Part shown: positions 1 through 9,867 of the stretch, one piece after another
How the letters are laid out: each line of letters begins with the position of its first letter
How positions within the stretch are numbered: the first letter of the stretch is position 1
Assembly (NCBI RefSeq): GCF_010448835.1
Contig: NZ_CP048409.1
Span: 4,753,501-4,817,500, forward strand
DNA length: 64,000 bases
From: Draconibacterium halophilum
Lineage (GTDB): Bacteria > Bacteroidota > Bacteroidia > Bacteroidales > Prolixibacteraceae
Reading direction: 5' to 3'
Notes under the pieces: generated by a model
What the model saw: the letters and a program-made list of their open reading frames with translations, nothing else
Databases searched by the model: none
What the model was told of the DNA's origin: nothing
Position numbers and translations under genes: made by a program

Positions 1-90
1 TGTGCTTTCACTTTCTGAAACATGAAACGAACATGAAATTTTTCATTCAAAAATTACAAAAACAAGAATGAATAAATTTGATGTGAGAGC

Positions 91-115
91 GACGGATGGA
101 GCGGTTCCATCTGTC
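91..115 (+). other. Stem-loop upstream of the DMT transporter
   Basis: A 10-bp stem (GACGGATGGA pairing with TCCATCTGTC, one G-T wobble) around a 5-nt loop, followed by an AT-rich stretch. It may be the terminator of a gene lying left of the window or a leader structure of the transporter that starts 45 nt downstream. It matches no riboswitch class that I recognise. Confidence 0.4.
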
Positions 116-159
116 AATTTTGAATTTTTAGATTCATCAGGAAATTAAAATTTATATGG

Positions 160-1083
160 ATGAAAAATAAAGAACTGCTGGCCATACTTTCTGCTCTGGG
201 AGCTATATTCTTCTGGAGCTTTTCTTTTGTATGGTTTAAAATTGCATTTATAGCCTACAAACCGATTACGGTTGTTTTGTTCCGGCTTCTGATTTCTGCA
301 TTTCTCATCCTTATTATTGCCCGCTTTTTAAAGCGCCTGCAAAAACCGGGGAAAAAAGACTACAAACTTTTTTTCCTGATCGCATTTTTCGAACCCTTTC
401 TTTATTTTTTAGGTGAAAGTTATGGATTGCAGTATGTTTCATCAACCGTAGCAGCAGTTATTGTTGCCACCATTCCATTGTTTACGCCAATGGCTGCCTG
501 GTATTTCCATAAAGAGAAATTAAGTAAAATGAATATGGTTGGCCTTGTAATTTCATTTGCAGGCGTGGCATTGGTTGTTCTAAATGGCAGTTTTAGGCTC
601 GATGCTTCACCATTAGGGATTGGCCTCGAGTTTATGGCAGTTTTGTCAGCTATCGGCTACTCCATTGTTTTAAAAAGCCTGGCTTCGCGATACAATACAC
701 TTACCATTATTGCCTATCAAAATATTATTGGAGTAATCCTTTTCCTGCCCATCTGGCTAACCATCGATTTTCAGGATTTTTTACAAACACCTTTTCATCC
801 GCAGGCATTCAGAGCCATAATACTGTTGGCAGTATTTTCATCTACATTTGCCTTTGTGTTTTTTACACAGAGTGTACGGCAACTTGGAGTAACACGATCG
901 AACACGTTTACAAATCTTATTCCTGTGTTTGTAGCCATACTGGCCTTTTTTATTCTGAAAGACGAATTGGGACTTCAAAAAATCGTTGGTATTATTGTGG
1001 TTGTCTCCGGGCTATTCCTCTCGCAAATAAAGAAAAAGGATACAAACGGACGCCTAAAAGCGGTTGAGGTACACCGGAAATAA
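160..1083 (+). CDS. DMT-family (EamA) inner-membrane transporter
   Basis: Drug/metabolite transporter superfamily permease of 307 residues, the usual length for the family. About ten hydrophobic segments form two EamA repeats, roughly residues 8-142 and 155-288; the first has the typical aromatic start (FFWSFSFVWFK) and the end of repeat one has the small-residue segment LVISFAGVALVVLNG. The C-terminus is short and basic, expected in the cytoplasm. Substrate cannot be read from the sequence; EamA proteins export amino acids, metabolites or drugs. The next gene starts 11 nt after the stop on the same strand, so the two may be co-transcribed, but no functional link is evident. Confidence 0.85.
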   Translation: MKNKELLAILSALGAIFFWSFSFVWFKIAFIAYKPITVVLFRLLISAFLILIIARFLKRLQKPGKKDYKLFFLIAFFEPFLYFLGESYGLQYVSSTVAAVIVATIPLFTPMAAWYFHKEKLSKMNMVGLVISFAGVALVVLNGSFRLDASPLGIGLEFMAVLSAIGYSIVLKSLASRYNTLTIIAYQNIIGVILFLPIWLTIDFQDFLQTPFHPQAFRAIILLAVFSSTFAFVFFTQSVRQLGVTRSNTFTNLIPVFVAILAFFILKDELGLQKIVGIIVVVSGLFLSQIKKKDTNGRLKAVEVHRK

Positions 1084-1094
1084 ATTGCAACAAA

Positions 1095-1595
1095 ATGAAC
1101 ATCAATTATAAAACACCGGAAGAATTAAAACTGCTTACCGATAAAAGCAGACCGGAAACCAATGCTCTTTTGAAAAAGCTGAAAAAGAAAAAACCAAAGC
1201 GGCTTGATGATGTGGTACATTCGCTGCATTACGAGGCTTTTGATAATTTCGACTGCCTGGATTGTGCCAACTGCTGTAAAACAATTGGGCCACGCCTCAT
1301 CGATAAAGACATTGAACGACTGGCGAAACATCTGAAAATGAAAGTGGCCGATTTTATGGATCAATACATACGCACCGATGAAGACGGCGACTTTGTTTTT
1401 AACGCAGACCCCTGCCCTTTTTTGCTGCCCGACAATTATTGTATGGTATACGAAAGCCGCCCGAAAGCCTGTCGCGAATACCCACACACTGATCGAAAAC
1501 GTTTTTACCAAATTCTCGACCTGTCGCATAAAAATTGCGAAACCTGCCCTATTGTACTGGAGGTTTTAGAGGAACTGAAAAAGGAAAATTTCTAA
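1095..1595 (+). CDS. YkgJ-family cysteine-cluster protein
   Basis: Cytoplasmic 166-residue protein with the cysteine pattern of the YkgJ/CxxCxxCC family (putative metal or Fe-S cluster binding). Cysteines are at 54, 57, 60 and 61 (CLDCANCC), 107 (DPCPFL), 116 and 126 (RPKACREYP), plus a late pair at 148 and 151. No signal peptide or membrane segment. The family's function is unknown; some members are annotated as zinc/iron-chelating. It ends 3 nt before the stop of the convergent minus-strand gene, so there is essentially no intergenic space. A second Cys-cluster protein of a different family (DUF3109) occurs at 47.5 kb. Confidence 0.8.
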   Translation: MNINYKTPEELKLLTDKSRPETNALLKKLKKKKPKRLDDVVHSLHYEAFDNFDCLDCANCCKTIGPRLIDKDIERLAKHLKMKVADFMDQYIRTDEDGDFVFNADPCPFLLPDNYCMVYESRPKACREYPHTDRKRFYQILDLSHKNCETCPIVLEVLEELKKENF

Positions 1596-1598
1596 AAG

Positions 1599-4052
1599 TT
1601 AATCCCGTAAGCTTTCTGACATATCAGCATCAGGAGTGACTTCAAAACTTATTTCTCCAAAACAAACGGTGCCGGCACTTGTAATTCCTTCTACTAAAAC
1701 TTTATAACGGGCGTTATCATCCGATGTAAAGAATGAAATATTCGCTTCTCCATTGTTAATTTTTACCGAAGGATTCCAGTATAAAGTTGTTCGGTGATCC
1801 GGTCTTTCCGAATTTATGTTTTCAGCGTTATAAGTTGGAGAATAAAACTCCCGGTACTTCGAAAAACCTTTAATCTTTTGCTTGATCACCCCTTTCAAAT
1901 ATTTTTCACGTACCTCATCCGGGGCGCCACGTTTGGTATAGATAAAAACTCCACCGGCAGATCCTCTCGATCCCAATAACGCCACTCCTGTGGGGTTATG
2001 TGTATCAATGATATCCACCCGATCGATGCTGCTAACAGAAATCGGTGGTAATGGAGGATTATGTGGATTTGTCCAAAGGATACCATCCAAATAAACAATA
2101 TAGTTATTTCTTGCACTTCCGCCAAGCAACGACATTGGCATATTATTCCCAAAAAATGCAGGCGCTTTTTCAAAAAGAAAATCTTTTAAAGTGTTCGCCA
2201 TAAAATCTGCGTCTGTTGGTTTTATCATTATATCAGGTTCCGAATAAATCTGTGAAAATTTTACTTCCTCCTGCTCAGGTGCATTTGCACTAACTTTCAC
2301 CTCATCAATTAGTATCACATCTTTTTCGGGTTCGAATGCTTTTTCGGCAAGGCTCGCATAATAGTTTTGCCGGTAAAGTTCAAGCGGAATTTTATTTCTT
2401 TCGGAATATTGTTTGAATTTATTCGGATTAAAAGCCGCAGAAATGGTTTTCAACGGCTCAATTGTTACTCGTGTATTTTCACTTTCACTACTTTTTCGGG
2501 CCTGCAAAGTAACAGCTGCCGAATCAGCCAGATTAATATGCTGAAAAACAAACCGGCCTTCTGCATCGGAGGTTTCCCACGAGCTAAATAAACTATCGTT
2601 TTGCACCATTAGTATTACTTCACTTTCAGCTACCCGCTTTTTGTTCCACAGGTTAGTTACATAGCCGCCAATAGTAAAACCTGCCGTTACCGGATAAACA
2701 AATTCTTCCTCATCCAGGTCTGCAATTTTATTCCAGATGTAGTTGCTCCAGCCGTGTGTTAACATCAGCAGGTCGAGTTTCTGTTCGGCAGAAATTTCCG
2801 CATCGTCGTTAAAATAATTGGCCGGCGATTCAATGCGGCCAATAAGCTCAGCATCAAGATACAACTGCGACAACAGGGTTTGCGATTCACCAAAAGCATT
2901 CAAACTATTTTCGTCAACAACCGCAATCGAAAGCCGCGCACTGTCAGCAAGAAATTTTTTATCCGGAACAAGATGAAAATCGGCCAGACTGCGGTTTGAA
3001 AAAACCGAATCCGACAACTCTATGTTGATGGTATTTGTTTCAATATTGTTATTAAAATACAGCCGTTCAGAAACCGGGTTTAAATCTTCGTTTAACAGTA
3101 GCAGGCGGTTTATACCGGCACCAAATTTATTCTTCTCAATTTTTACGCTAAAGTCGTTTTGGGTGGGTCGTACTTTTTTGTAGAAAATTACTTCTCCCCG
3201 ATTCATGCAGGCCAGCGTATATTTCTGACGATAGTAATTTTTGGAGTTACTTAAAATTCCAACATGCAAAAGATCTTCAGAATTGTTATACAACTGCAGT
3301 TTTATTCCTTCTTTCTCTGCTTCCCAAAACTGCACTTTTACTTTTGGAAAGGCATTTAAAACAACGGTATATTCTTCGCCGCTGTTCGGGTAAAAATCAA
3401 ACCTTCCCAAGCCTTTATAGTTTGTTACAAAGTGGGCAACCGTTTTATTGTCTTTATTCAACACCACTCCGTTTGTATGAATGCTTTCACCATTTTTGCC
3501 GGTAATTTTTACGCCAATAACGTTCGGTGTGTGTTCCAGCAACATACCTCCTTCAGGGAAAAAACGCACAACAGGTTCCACACCTTCATTTGCCGTAGTA
3601 AATGTCCGGGAATCTATTTCAAATGAATTCTTAGTCCGCTCAATAGCTAGCGATTTGTAAAAGAAACAGTCATCGCCAAAGTTTCGGAGGTAATTGGTGT
3701 AAGCCCTGAAAATAATGTTTCCGGTAAGCAGCGAATCAACAATTGGAATATTTCCTTCTCCAAACCCCTTATAAACAGGAAATATCCCGGATTTTAAGAT
3801 CGCTCCACTTGAATCGATTAAATCAACATACAAGTTCTGATCGTTGCTTACCGGAGCATGAGTTTTCCCGTTCAGCAGGTAGGCACTCAACCAAATGGTA
3901 TCGCCAAGAAAGTAGATTTCGCGATCGGTTTGTACATACAATTTCTGAAAGCCCGGATGAGTAATTTTAGTATCAAAATCAGGCCTGTTTTGCGCCAGTA
4001 AATTCTGTGCTAAAAAAAGAAAAAGGAACCACCCTGTTAAAGGATTGCGCAT
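1599..4052 (-). CDS. MG2-like / TonB-dependent receptor plug-domain protein
   Basis: Secreted 817-residue protein with a signal peptide ending near LLAQ (residue 20). Residues ~35-125 look like an alpha-2-macroglobulin MG2-type domain (YVQTDREIYFLGDTIWLSAY). Several beta-rich domains follow, including a carboxypeptidase-regulatory-like stretch near 460-530. Residues ~620-710 resemble a TonB receptor plug (NNYIVYLDGI, then IDRVDIIDTHNPTGVALLG and GGVFIYTKRG). There is no room for a 22-strand barrel after the plug, so it is not an ordinary TonB receptor. Such MG2-plus-plug proteins are common in Bacteroidota and their role is not established; an envelope role in uptake or assembly is inference. 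Transcribed away from the aldo/keto reductase. Confidence 0.75.
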   Translation of the reverse strand: MRNPLTGWFLFLFLAQNLLAQNRPDFDTKITHPGFQKLYVQTDREIYFLGDTIWLSAYLLNGKTHAPVSNDQNLYVDLIDSSGAILKSGIFPVYKGFGEGNIPIVDSLLTGNIIFRAYTNYLRNFGDDCFFYKSLAIERTKNSFEIDSRTFTTANEGVEPVVRFFPEGGMLLEHTPNVIGVKITGKNGESIHTNGVVLNKDNKTVAHFVTNYKGLGRFDFYPNSGEEYTVVLNAFPKVKVQFWEAEKEGIKLQLYNNSEDLLHVGILSNSKNYYRQKYTLACMNRGEVIFYKKVRPTQNDFSVKIEKNKFGAGINRLLLLNEDLNPVSERLYFNNNIETNTINIELSDSVFSNRSLADFHLVPDKKFLADSARLSIAVVDENSLNAFGESQTLLSQLYLDAELIGRIESPANYFNDDAEISAEQKLDLLMLTHGWSNYIWNKIADLDEEEFVYPVTAGFTIGGYVTNLWNKKRVAESEVILMVQNDSLFSSWETSDAEGRFVFQHINLADSAAVTLQARKSSESENTRVTIEPLKTISAAFNPNKFKQYSERNKIPLELYRQNYYASLAEKAFEPEKDVILIDEVKVSANAPEQEEVKFSQIYSEPDIMIKPTDADFMANTLKDFLFEKAPAFFGNNMPMSLLGGSARNNYIVYLDGILWTNPHNPPLPPISVSSIDRVDIIDTHNPTGVALLGSRGSAGGVFIYTKRGAPDEVREKYLKGVIKQKIKGFSKYREFYSPTYNAENINSERPDHRTTLYWNPSVKINNGEANISFFTSDDNARYKVLVEGITSAGTVCFGEISFEVTPDADMSESLRD

Positions 4053-4301
4053 TGGTTTGTTTTTGGTTTATTAGTTGAACAGCACTAAAATTAGCAATAA
4101 AAAATTCAATGTTCAATTGCATTTCTCATAAATCGCCGCGTAAAGCCTATTGGCTCTCATGTTATACATCATCTTTTTAGTTTCCAGCAACTAACGCCAC
4201 TCAATTAGCCAGAAAACGTAAGAGTTTAAAAATGTATGAAGAAAACCAGCAGAAAATCTCTAACTTTAGCAAAAACACGAACACTGCACGATATACAGAT
4301 T

Positions 4302-5153
4302 ATGAAGAACTTACTTTTAAACGACGGGAACAAGCTACCAATTATTGGTTTTGGCACTTATAAATCAAACGAGCAAGAAGGAATTGAGGCAGTACGATTT
4401 GCCTTGCAAAATGGTTATCGATTAATTGACACGGCTGCCTTTTACTTTAACGAAGAAGCCGTTGGCAAAGGAATAAAAGCCAGTGGTATTCCGCGCGAAG
4501 AAGTTTTTGTAACCACTAAATTGTGGCGCGATTACCTGGGTTATGAATCAACCAAAAGAGAGCTGGAAAAATCATTGAAAAAGCTCGATGTGGATTACAT
4601 CGACCTGTACCTGATACACTGGCCAGCCAATGCCCGCAACTATAACAACTGGCAAAAAGCCAATGCCGACACCTGGCGCGCCATGGAAGCGCTGCAAGCC
4701 GAAGGAAAGATTAAATCGATTGGGGTAAGTAATTTCTGGCAAGAACATTTTGATGCTTTGTTTAAAACAGCCAATGTAAAACCCGCTGTAAACCAAATTG
4801 AGTTTCACCCGGGTTACTGGCAACCGGAATTAACAGCCTTTTGTAAAAAACATGACATTGCGATTGAAGCCTGGTCGCCACTGGCCCGCGGACGCGTATT
4901 CGACAATGAAACCTTGCAACAAATTGCAAAAAACCACAATCAATCGATAGCAAAAGTTTGCCTGCGCTGGATTACCCAGCATGATGTTGTGGTCATCCCA
5001 AAATCAACTACCCACGAACGCATTCTCGATAACCTTAATTTATTCCATTTCGAGCTCAGCAATGAAGAAATGAACCTGATTGACAATCTTCCGGAAATCG
5101 GTTTTAGTGGGGAATTGCCAAATATTTGGCCGGAGCGGCTTCCTTTGACTTAA
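4302..5153 (+). CDS. Aldo/keto reductase
   Basis: NADPH-dependent oxidoreductase of the AKR superfamily, 283 residues from the preferred ATG at 4302; an in-frame ATG at 4236 would add 22 residues with no homology and is less likely. Visible family features: the N-terminal GNKLPIIGFGTY strand, the catalytic Asp-Tyr pair region (LIDTAAFYFNEEAVG), the catalytic Lys in TTKLW, the His in YLIHWP, and the cofactor loop VVIPKSTTHERILDN. The substrate (2,5-diketogluconate/methylglyoxal-type carbonyls in relatives) cannot be fixed. It ends inside the region just before the next gene. Confidence 0.88.
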   Translation: MKNLLLNDGNKLPIIGFGTYKSNEQEGIEAVRFALQNGYRLIDTAAFYFNEEAVGKGIKASGIPREEVFVTTKLWRDYLGYESTKRELEKSLKKLDVDYIDLYLIHWPANARNYNNWQKANADTWRAMEALQAEGKIKSIGVSNFWQEHFDALFKTANVKPAVNQIEFHPGYWQPELTAFCKKHDIAIEAWSPLARGRVFDNETLQQIAKNHNQSIAKVCLRWITQHDVVVIPKSTTHERILDNLNLFHFELSNEEMNLIDNLPEIGFSGELPNIWPERLPLT

Positions 5154-5179
5154 TGATGCCCTCGACTAAAAAACGACCT

Positions 5180-5842
5180 ATGAGAAAAATAGCAATACTA
5201 ATTTTTTGCCTATTACAAATTTCGATTACTGCAAAATCACAAGAGACAAAATCAGAAAATAATTTAGATCTTGAATTAGGACTGGGTTACAATACTTTGA
5301 ATTGGCAAGTGACATCATTAAATGAAAATGTAGGGCTCACCAGAAATGGATTTGCTGTTTTGCCTTCTCTTAAGTTAAAATATTCCATCAAATTTTCTGA
5401 GCTAAGAAACAATTCAATGTTTGAACTAACTCCTTTCGTGGGATACAATATGTTTGGAGGGAAATCTAAGACAGAATCAAATGGTTACAAAGACATAATT
5501 CGTTTGCAGTCATTTGAGATTGGTGTATTGCCAACCTTTTCCTTAAACCATAAAGTAAATCTATATGGAGGAGTAAAAGGACAATATATTTTTAGTGCAA
5601 AAAATAAATCTTACGGTTCAATCCTCAGCCCAATTGACACTGACAGAAATTGGGAGACAAACGATATAAGTGATTTAATTAAAGACATATCTTTTAACAT
5701 CGGTGCAGGATTCAATTATAGAATAAATAGTTTTTCTTTAGGAATAGAGACTTGGTTTGGGATTACGAATTTAAGTGATACCGAAAACCTGAAAATTTAT
5801 GAAAATAATTATCGGCTAATTATCGGATATAGAATCGAATAA
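5180..5842 (+). CDS. Small outer-membrane beta-barrel-like protein
   Basis: Predicted 220-residue exported protein. Preferred ATG at 5180 gives a signal peptide (RKIAILIFCLLQISITAKSQ); an earlier in-frame ATG at 5126 overlaps the aldo/keto reductase and would bury that signal. The mature part alternates polar and hydrophobic residues in short strands (for example LELGLGYNTLNW, FELTPFVGYNMF, VNLYGGVKGQYIF, FSLGIETWFGI) and ends with YRLIIGYRIE, a typical terminal barrel strand. About eight to ten strands fit an OmpA/OmpW-size barrel. It is more AT-rich than the flanking reductase, consistent with a separate origin. Function unknown. Confidence 0.65.
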   Translation: MRKIAILIFCLLQISITAKSQETKSENNLDLELGLGYNTLNWQVTSLNENVGLTRNGFAVLPSLKLKYSIKFSELRNNSMFELTPFVGYNMFGGKSKTESNGYKDIIRLQSFEIGVLPTFSLNHKVNLYGGVKGQYIFSAKNKSYGSILSPIDTDRNWETNDISDLIKDISFNIGAGFNYRINSFSLGIETWFGITNLSDTENLKIYENNYRLIIGYRIE

Positions 5843-6517
5843 AATACGTTGCATAACAGTTAAGCGTTCTAATGGCATGCAATGCCCAGTAAGAACCGGT
5901 TGTTGACGCAAACCGGGTTCAGATCGGAGTTGTAAGTTATGGTTTTCCCGATGTTTGGGTTTATCCTTTTCGGGAGGATGGTTGTTCACAGGCTCTCATT
6001 TCAGAGCTGATCAAAACCTGTTTTTAAGTTTCAAAATGATTTTTCAGCCTTTGTTTCTTAATTGATGCCATGCTTATCCACGGATTTTTCACTTTTGGGC
6101 ACAGCTCCGCCAGGCCCTTGTCCTTTCTTTTCCTCATTTCTTTTTAAATAGAACCTGTGGTTAAATGAATTATTTCTTGCGTTTTAAGAAAGATAGAATG
6201 TGGCTGGCTTAAACAGGCAGTCTACAGATAGCGGATTATTTTCTACATCCTTTCATTTATAATTTACGAGTTCGCACAATCTCACATATATCTAACACAC
6301 AGCATTCTTAATTGATTTTCAACCGTTTATTCACAAGGTTTTGAAAATCTGGCAACATTTTCGCAACATGCGAATTAAATAAAGTGTAGGCCCAACGGTG
6401 GTGACTTAATTGGAAGTTATTATTGTTTAATCTAAAAAATTGAATAAGAGATAAAACGTAAAATGGATGAACAACAATGAATAAAATTTGAAAGACAAAA
6501 TTTTTAAAACGACCGAT
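5843..6517. other. Long non-coding stretch
   Basis: About 670 nt with no convincing reading frame. It starts with CGTTGCATAACAGTTAAGC and a small GGCAT-GCA-ATGCC hairpin just after the barrel-protein stop, continues with degenerate GC-richer sequence to ~6150 and becomes AT-rich toward the MgtC gene. No tRNA, IS end or clear terminator was seen. Confidence 0.5.
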
Positions 6518-6985
6518 ATGGAAACTTATTATTCACAACTTTGGATACTTTTAGACCTGATTATTGCAGCAGTTTTGTGCAGTGTCATTGGCGGCGAACG
6601 TGAGAAGCTAGACAAACCAGCAGGATTACGAACCAATATTATTGTAGGAAGTATTGCCTGCTTTTTTGTTTCAATAAGTCCGGGTTTAAGCAATTTTTTA
6701 ATTGAAAACATGGAGCCCGATCATTTAAGCATGGATGCAATACGTATTCTCCAGGCCATTGTTGTGGGAGTGAGCTTTATTGGGGCAGGAACCATTTTAA
6801 AGTCGAAAGATGAGAATAATGTCCGAAACCTGACCACAGCTTCTACCTTGCTTTATTCTGCCGGAATAGGTATTTCTGTTGCATTGCACGTTTATATAAT
6901 TGCCATTGGACTGGCTCTTATGGGACTAATAATAAACTCATTAAATAAAATATGGGCTTTTTTTTACCGTATCTTCAAGAAATAA
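6518..6985 (+). CDS. MgtC/SapB-family inner-membrane protein
   Basis: 155-residue membrane protein. ATG at 6518 is preferred over an in-frame TTG at 6488. It carries the family hallmark after the first helix, GGEREKLDKPAGLRTN, and the conserved helix VVGVSFIGAGTIL followed by NLTTASTLLYSAGIG. Four or five transmembrane helices are predicted. MgtC proteins act in magnesium homeostasis, acid or intracellular survival and inhibition of F-type ATPase in some pathogens; short versions without the C-terminal ACT-like domain, as here, are common in environmental bacteria and are less well understood. Confidence 0.85.
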   Translation: METYYSQLWILLDLIIAAVLCSVIGGEREKLDKPAGLRTNIIVGSIACFFVSISPGLSNFLIENMEPDHLSMDAIRILQAIVVGVSFIGAGTILKSKDENNVRNLTTASTLLYSAGIGISVALHVYIIAIGLALMGLIINSLNKIWAFFYRIFKK

Positions 6986-7306
6986 AAGAATATTGGATTC
7001 TTTTCTATTCCCTTCCTCGGAAGAACATCAAGGGGGTTTATTCAAAATCTTATGACTTAACCAAATCATTATTCAGCTATAACAATCACACTAATTGGGA
7101 ACGTTTCTTCTACCATCATTGTTCTTTTGATACGAATTAATGACCTGGGTGATAAAAACGGTAGACAACTTCATATAAAATGAATTGCAGTTAAGAGTCT
7201 TCATCCCAAAATCTCCGCGAATTTTCTATTCGGTTTGTATTTGCTAAATTAGTTACTTAAACACAACATGGCCGAGACTATTACTGCGGGTCAAAACTTT
7301 TTTAAT
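6986..7306. other. Intergenic region, nothing supported
   Basis: Roughly 320 nt between the MgtC and DUF2254 genes. A 62-codon frame (6952-7140) overlaps the end of the MgtC gene and continues here, but it lacks any domain or start signal. No hairpin with a T-run was found. Confidence 0.4.
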
Positions 7307-8617
7307 ATGAAAAAACTACTCTTTTTCTGGAAAGAATTAATGGCCACGTTTTGGTTTGTACCGGCACTTATTATTGGGTTTGCGGTCATTCTGTCTATAG
7401 GGTTCGTTTCTTTAGATAGCTACATAGATCTACCTCAAGATGGCTGGTTGCGATTTTTCCTGGTAAATAGTTCAGATTCAGCACGAAGTATTTTAGCAAC
7501 TATATCCGGTGCTATGATTGGTGTGGCAGGAACTGTTTTTTCGGTTACCCTGGTAGCCCTCACTTTAGCTTCTTCACAATTTGGCCCCCGGTTAATTAAA
7601 AACTTTATGTACGTGCGGCTAAATCAAATTGTGTTAGGCTCATACATTTCCACCTATTTGTACTGCTTGTTGGTATTGAATGCCATCAGAGATTATGACG
7701 GCTACAGTTTCATCCCCTCTATTTCAATATTGGTAGCCATTTTCGCAGCAATAGTGAATATCGTTTTACTAATCATTTTTATCCACCAAATTGCTGTAAG
7801 TATTCAGGCAGACAAGGTTATATCAGATATCTCAAACCTAATCTCGAAACAAGTAAAAGTACTCTTTCCTGAAAAAATGGGCGATGGATTAAAAGATGAA
7901 AAAGTTTTTGATGAAGATGAAGCAATTTCAGCCTATAAGGAACATACCACGATTAAGTCTCCTAAAGCTGGATATCTTCAATACATAGACAATGAGGCGG
8001 TGATGGAAATTGTAACCAAAAATGATTCCCTCACACTATTAAATCAAGGGCCAGGTAGTTTCCTGGTAAAGGGTGGAGAAATTGGTGTACTGCACTCAAA
8101 CAATGAATGGGAAGAAGAATCGATGAAAAAACTGATGGAGCAATTTATTATCGGAAAGACAAAGACTTCTCAGCAAGATCTGAACTATTCTATTCACCAA
8201 ATGGTAGAAATAGCTGCAAGGGCGCTATCTCCGGGAGTAAACGACCCTTACACTGCCATTGCCTGCATTGACAATTTAACGGCCACACTGTGCTATCTGG
8301 CGGAAGCTAAATTCCCCTCAAAATATCGTGTTGACGAGGAAGATAATCTGCGAATTATCGCTGATGTTCTGAATTTCGAGGGAGTGCTAGATGCAGCATT
8401 TAATCAAATCAGACAATTTTCAGCAGGTAGTACAGCGGTGGTTATTAAATTGATGGAGGCACTGACCACAATATTGAATTTCACAAAAAAAGAAAGCTAC
8501 AAAAAATCCGTAATCAAACACGCCGAAATGGTTTACAGACAAGGAAAAGAAACGATAAAGGAGACTAATGATCTTCAAGATCTTACGGAGAGAGCAAACA
8601 AGATTTTAAAGAAATGA
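7307..8617 (+). CDS. DUF2254-family membrane protein
   Basis: Predicted inner-membrane protein, 436 residues from ATG 7307 (an ATG at 7268 adds 13 residues; either is possible). Four N-terminal transmembrane helices lie within residues ~10-175. Between helices two and three is the family signature SGAMIGVAGTVFSVTLVAL followed by ASSQFGPRLI. The C-terminal half (from ~200) is soluble, with the conserved ARALSPGVNDPYTA segment. DUF2254 proteins have no established biochemical role. The gene stands alone, with porQ 117 nt downstream. Confidence 0.85.
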   Translation: MKKLLFFWKELMATFWFVPALIIGFAVILSIGFVSLDSYIDLPQDGWLRFFLVNSSDSARSILATISGAMIGVAGTVFSVTLVALTLASSQFGPRLIKNFMYVRLNQIVLGSYISTYLYCLLVLNAIRDYDGYSFIPSISILVAIFAAIVNIVLLIIFIHQIAVSIQADKVISDISNLISKQVKVLFPEKMGDGLKDEKVFDEDEAISAYKEHTTIKSPKAGYLQYIDNEAVMEIVTKNDSLTLLNQGPGSFLVKGGEIGVLHSNNEWEEESMKKLMEQFIIGKTKTSQQDLNYSIHQMVEIAARALSPGVNDPYTAIACIDNLTATLCYLAEAKFPSKYRVDEEDNLRIIADVLNFEGVLDAAFNQIRQFSAGSTAVVIKLMEALTTILNFTKKESYKKSVIKHAEMVYRQGKETIKETNDLQDLTERANKILKK

Positions 8618-8734
8618 CCAAAAACCAGCTCAATCTGCTTCATCAGCGTTCCAACCCCTATAATTTTCCCTTTCTGTTTCCCCTATAATAATAATTAAAT
8701 ACCTTTGGCGTTTTAGAAAAAATGACAATCGCGC

Positions 8735-9763
8735 ATGAAGCGAAAAATACACCTAATTATTTTGTTTTGTTTTTCGATGTTGGCCGGGAAAGCTCAAATT
8801 GGAGGTGAATACACCTACCAGTTTCTGGAGCTTACGAACTCTGCACGTATTGCCGCTTTGGGCGGAACACAAATTGCCATTTTCGATTCAAGCGATCTGA
8901 ACCTGCCATATGCCAACCCGGCACTGCTTCACGAGGATATGGACAACCGCGTTTTAGTAAACTACGTAAATTATCTTGCTGATGTAAATTACGGTTACGC
9001 CTCGTACGCCAAAACCTACGATGGAATTGGTAATTTTGCGGTGGGTATGCATTACATTAATTACGGCCAGTTCGACGAGGCCCTAGAAACAGGTGAACGC
9101 ACCGGAGCTACATTCAATGCTGCCGAATACGCACTTAACCTTATCTACTCCAATAGTTACAAACGGCTGAATTACGGTATCAACCTGAAACCCATTTTAT
9201 CGTCGTTCGAAACCTATCAATCCTTTGGAATTGCCGCCGACCTGGGGGCCAGTTTTGCCAGTAAAGATGGGTATACAAACGTGGCTCTGGTAGTACGCAA
9301 TTTCGGAACGCAAATATCAACTTACTACGATGGTGCCGATCGTGAACGTATTCCTCTCAATGTACAGGCGGGAATTAGTAAGCGTTTACAACACGCCCCC
9401 CTGATTTTTTCGGCAACTTTACAACATCTTAATCACTGGGATCTGGCATCTGGCAATGAAGAAGAGGAGTTTAACGGCGAAACCATCCACCAGCGCGAAG
9501 AGAGTTTTGCCAAACAAACCATGCGCCACCTGGTGCTGGGAGCGGAAATTATGCCATCGGAAAATTTTACTTTACGTGTAGGATACAACTACCAGCGGCG
9601 ACAGGAATTAAAATTCGACAATAAAGCTTCAACAGTTGGATTTTCTGCCGGATTTGGATTAAAAATCAAACGTTTTCATTTTGATTATGCCATTTCGCGG
9701 TTTCATTTGGCCGGTTCTTCCAACCTGTTTTCAGTGTCGGTTAACCTGAACAACAATTTTTAA
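8735..9763 (+). CDS. porQ: Type IX secretion system protein PorQ
   Basis: 342-residue outer-membrane protein with signal peptide (ends near AGKAQ). It has the PorQ opening of the mature chain (GGEYTYQFLELTNSARIAALGG), a FadL/PorV-like arrangement of beta strands, and ends in FSVSVNLNNNF, a C-terminal barrel strand. In Porphyromonas gingivalis PorQ works with PorU, PorV and PorZ in the attachment complex that processes type IX cargo and links it to A-LPS. porQ is next to cmk in that species and in many relatives; here cmk is also the next gene, 714 nt on, which supports the call. Confidence 0.85.
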   Translation: MKRKIHLIILFCFSMLAGKAQIGGEYTYQFLELTNSARIAALGGTQIAIFDSSDLNLPYANPALLHEDMDNRVLVNYVNYLADVNYGYASYAKTYDGIGNFAVGMHYINYGQFDEALETGERTGATFNAAEYALNLIYSNSYKRLNYGINLKPILSSFETYQSFGIAADLGASFASKDGYTNVALVVRNFGTQISTYYDGADRERIPLNVQAGISKRLQHAPLIFSATLQHLNHWDLASGNEEEEFNGETIHQREESFAKQTMRHLVLGAEIMPSENFTLRVGYNYQRRQELKFDNKASTVGFSAGFGLKIKRFHFDYAISRFHLAGSSNLFSVSVNLNNNF

Positions 9764-9867
9764 TTGAAACAATCTGATATTTCTGGAACAGGCTCCCTGT
9801 TCCTAACATCATTTATATTTATATTCATCAAACAATTGTCTTTCCAGACGGGAAATACTTTTTCCTA

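Noticed and set aside
60..120. Riboswitch upstream of the DMT transporter
   Set aside because: Only one stem-loop is seen and it matches no known aptamer class; a terminator of the preceding gene is equally possible.
5843..5960. Possible integron attC site after the small barrel gene (GTTAAGC core-like sequence and a hairpin)
   Set aside because: A GTTRRRY-like core is present but the inverse core RYYYAAC does not fit and no array of cassettes or integrase is visible.
6952..7140. 62-codon frame after the MgtC gene
   Set aside because: Overlaps the end of the MgtC gene, has no recognisable domain, signal or start context.
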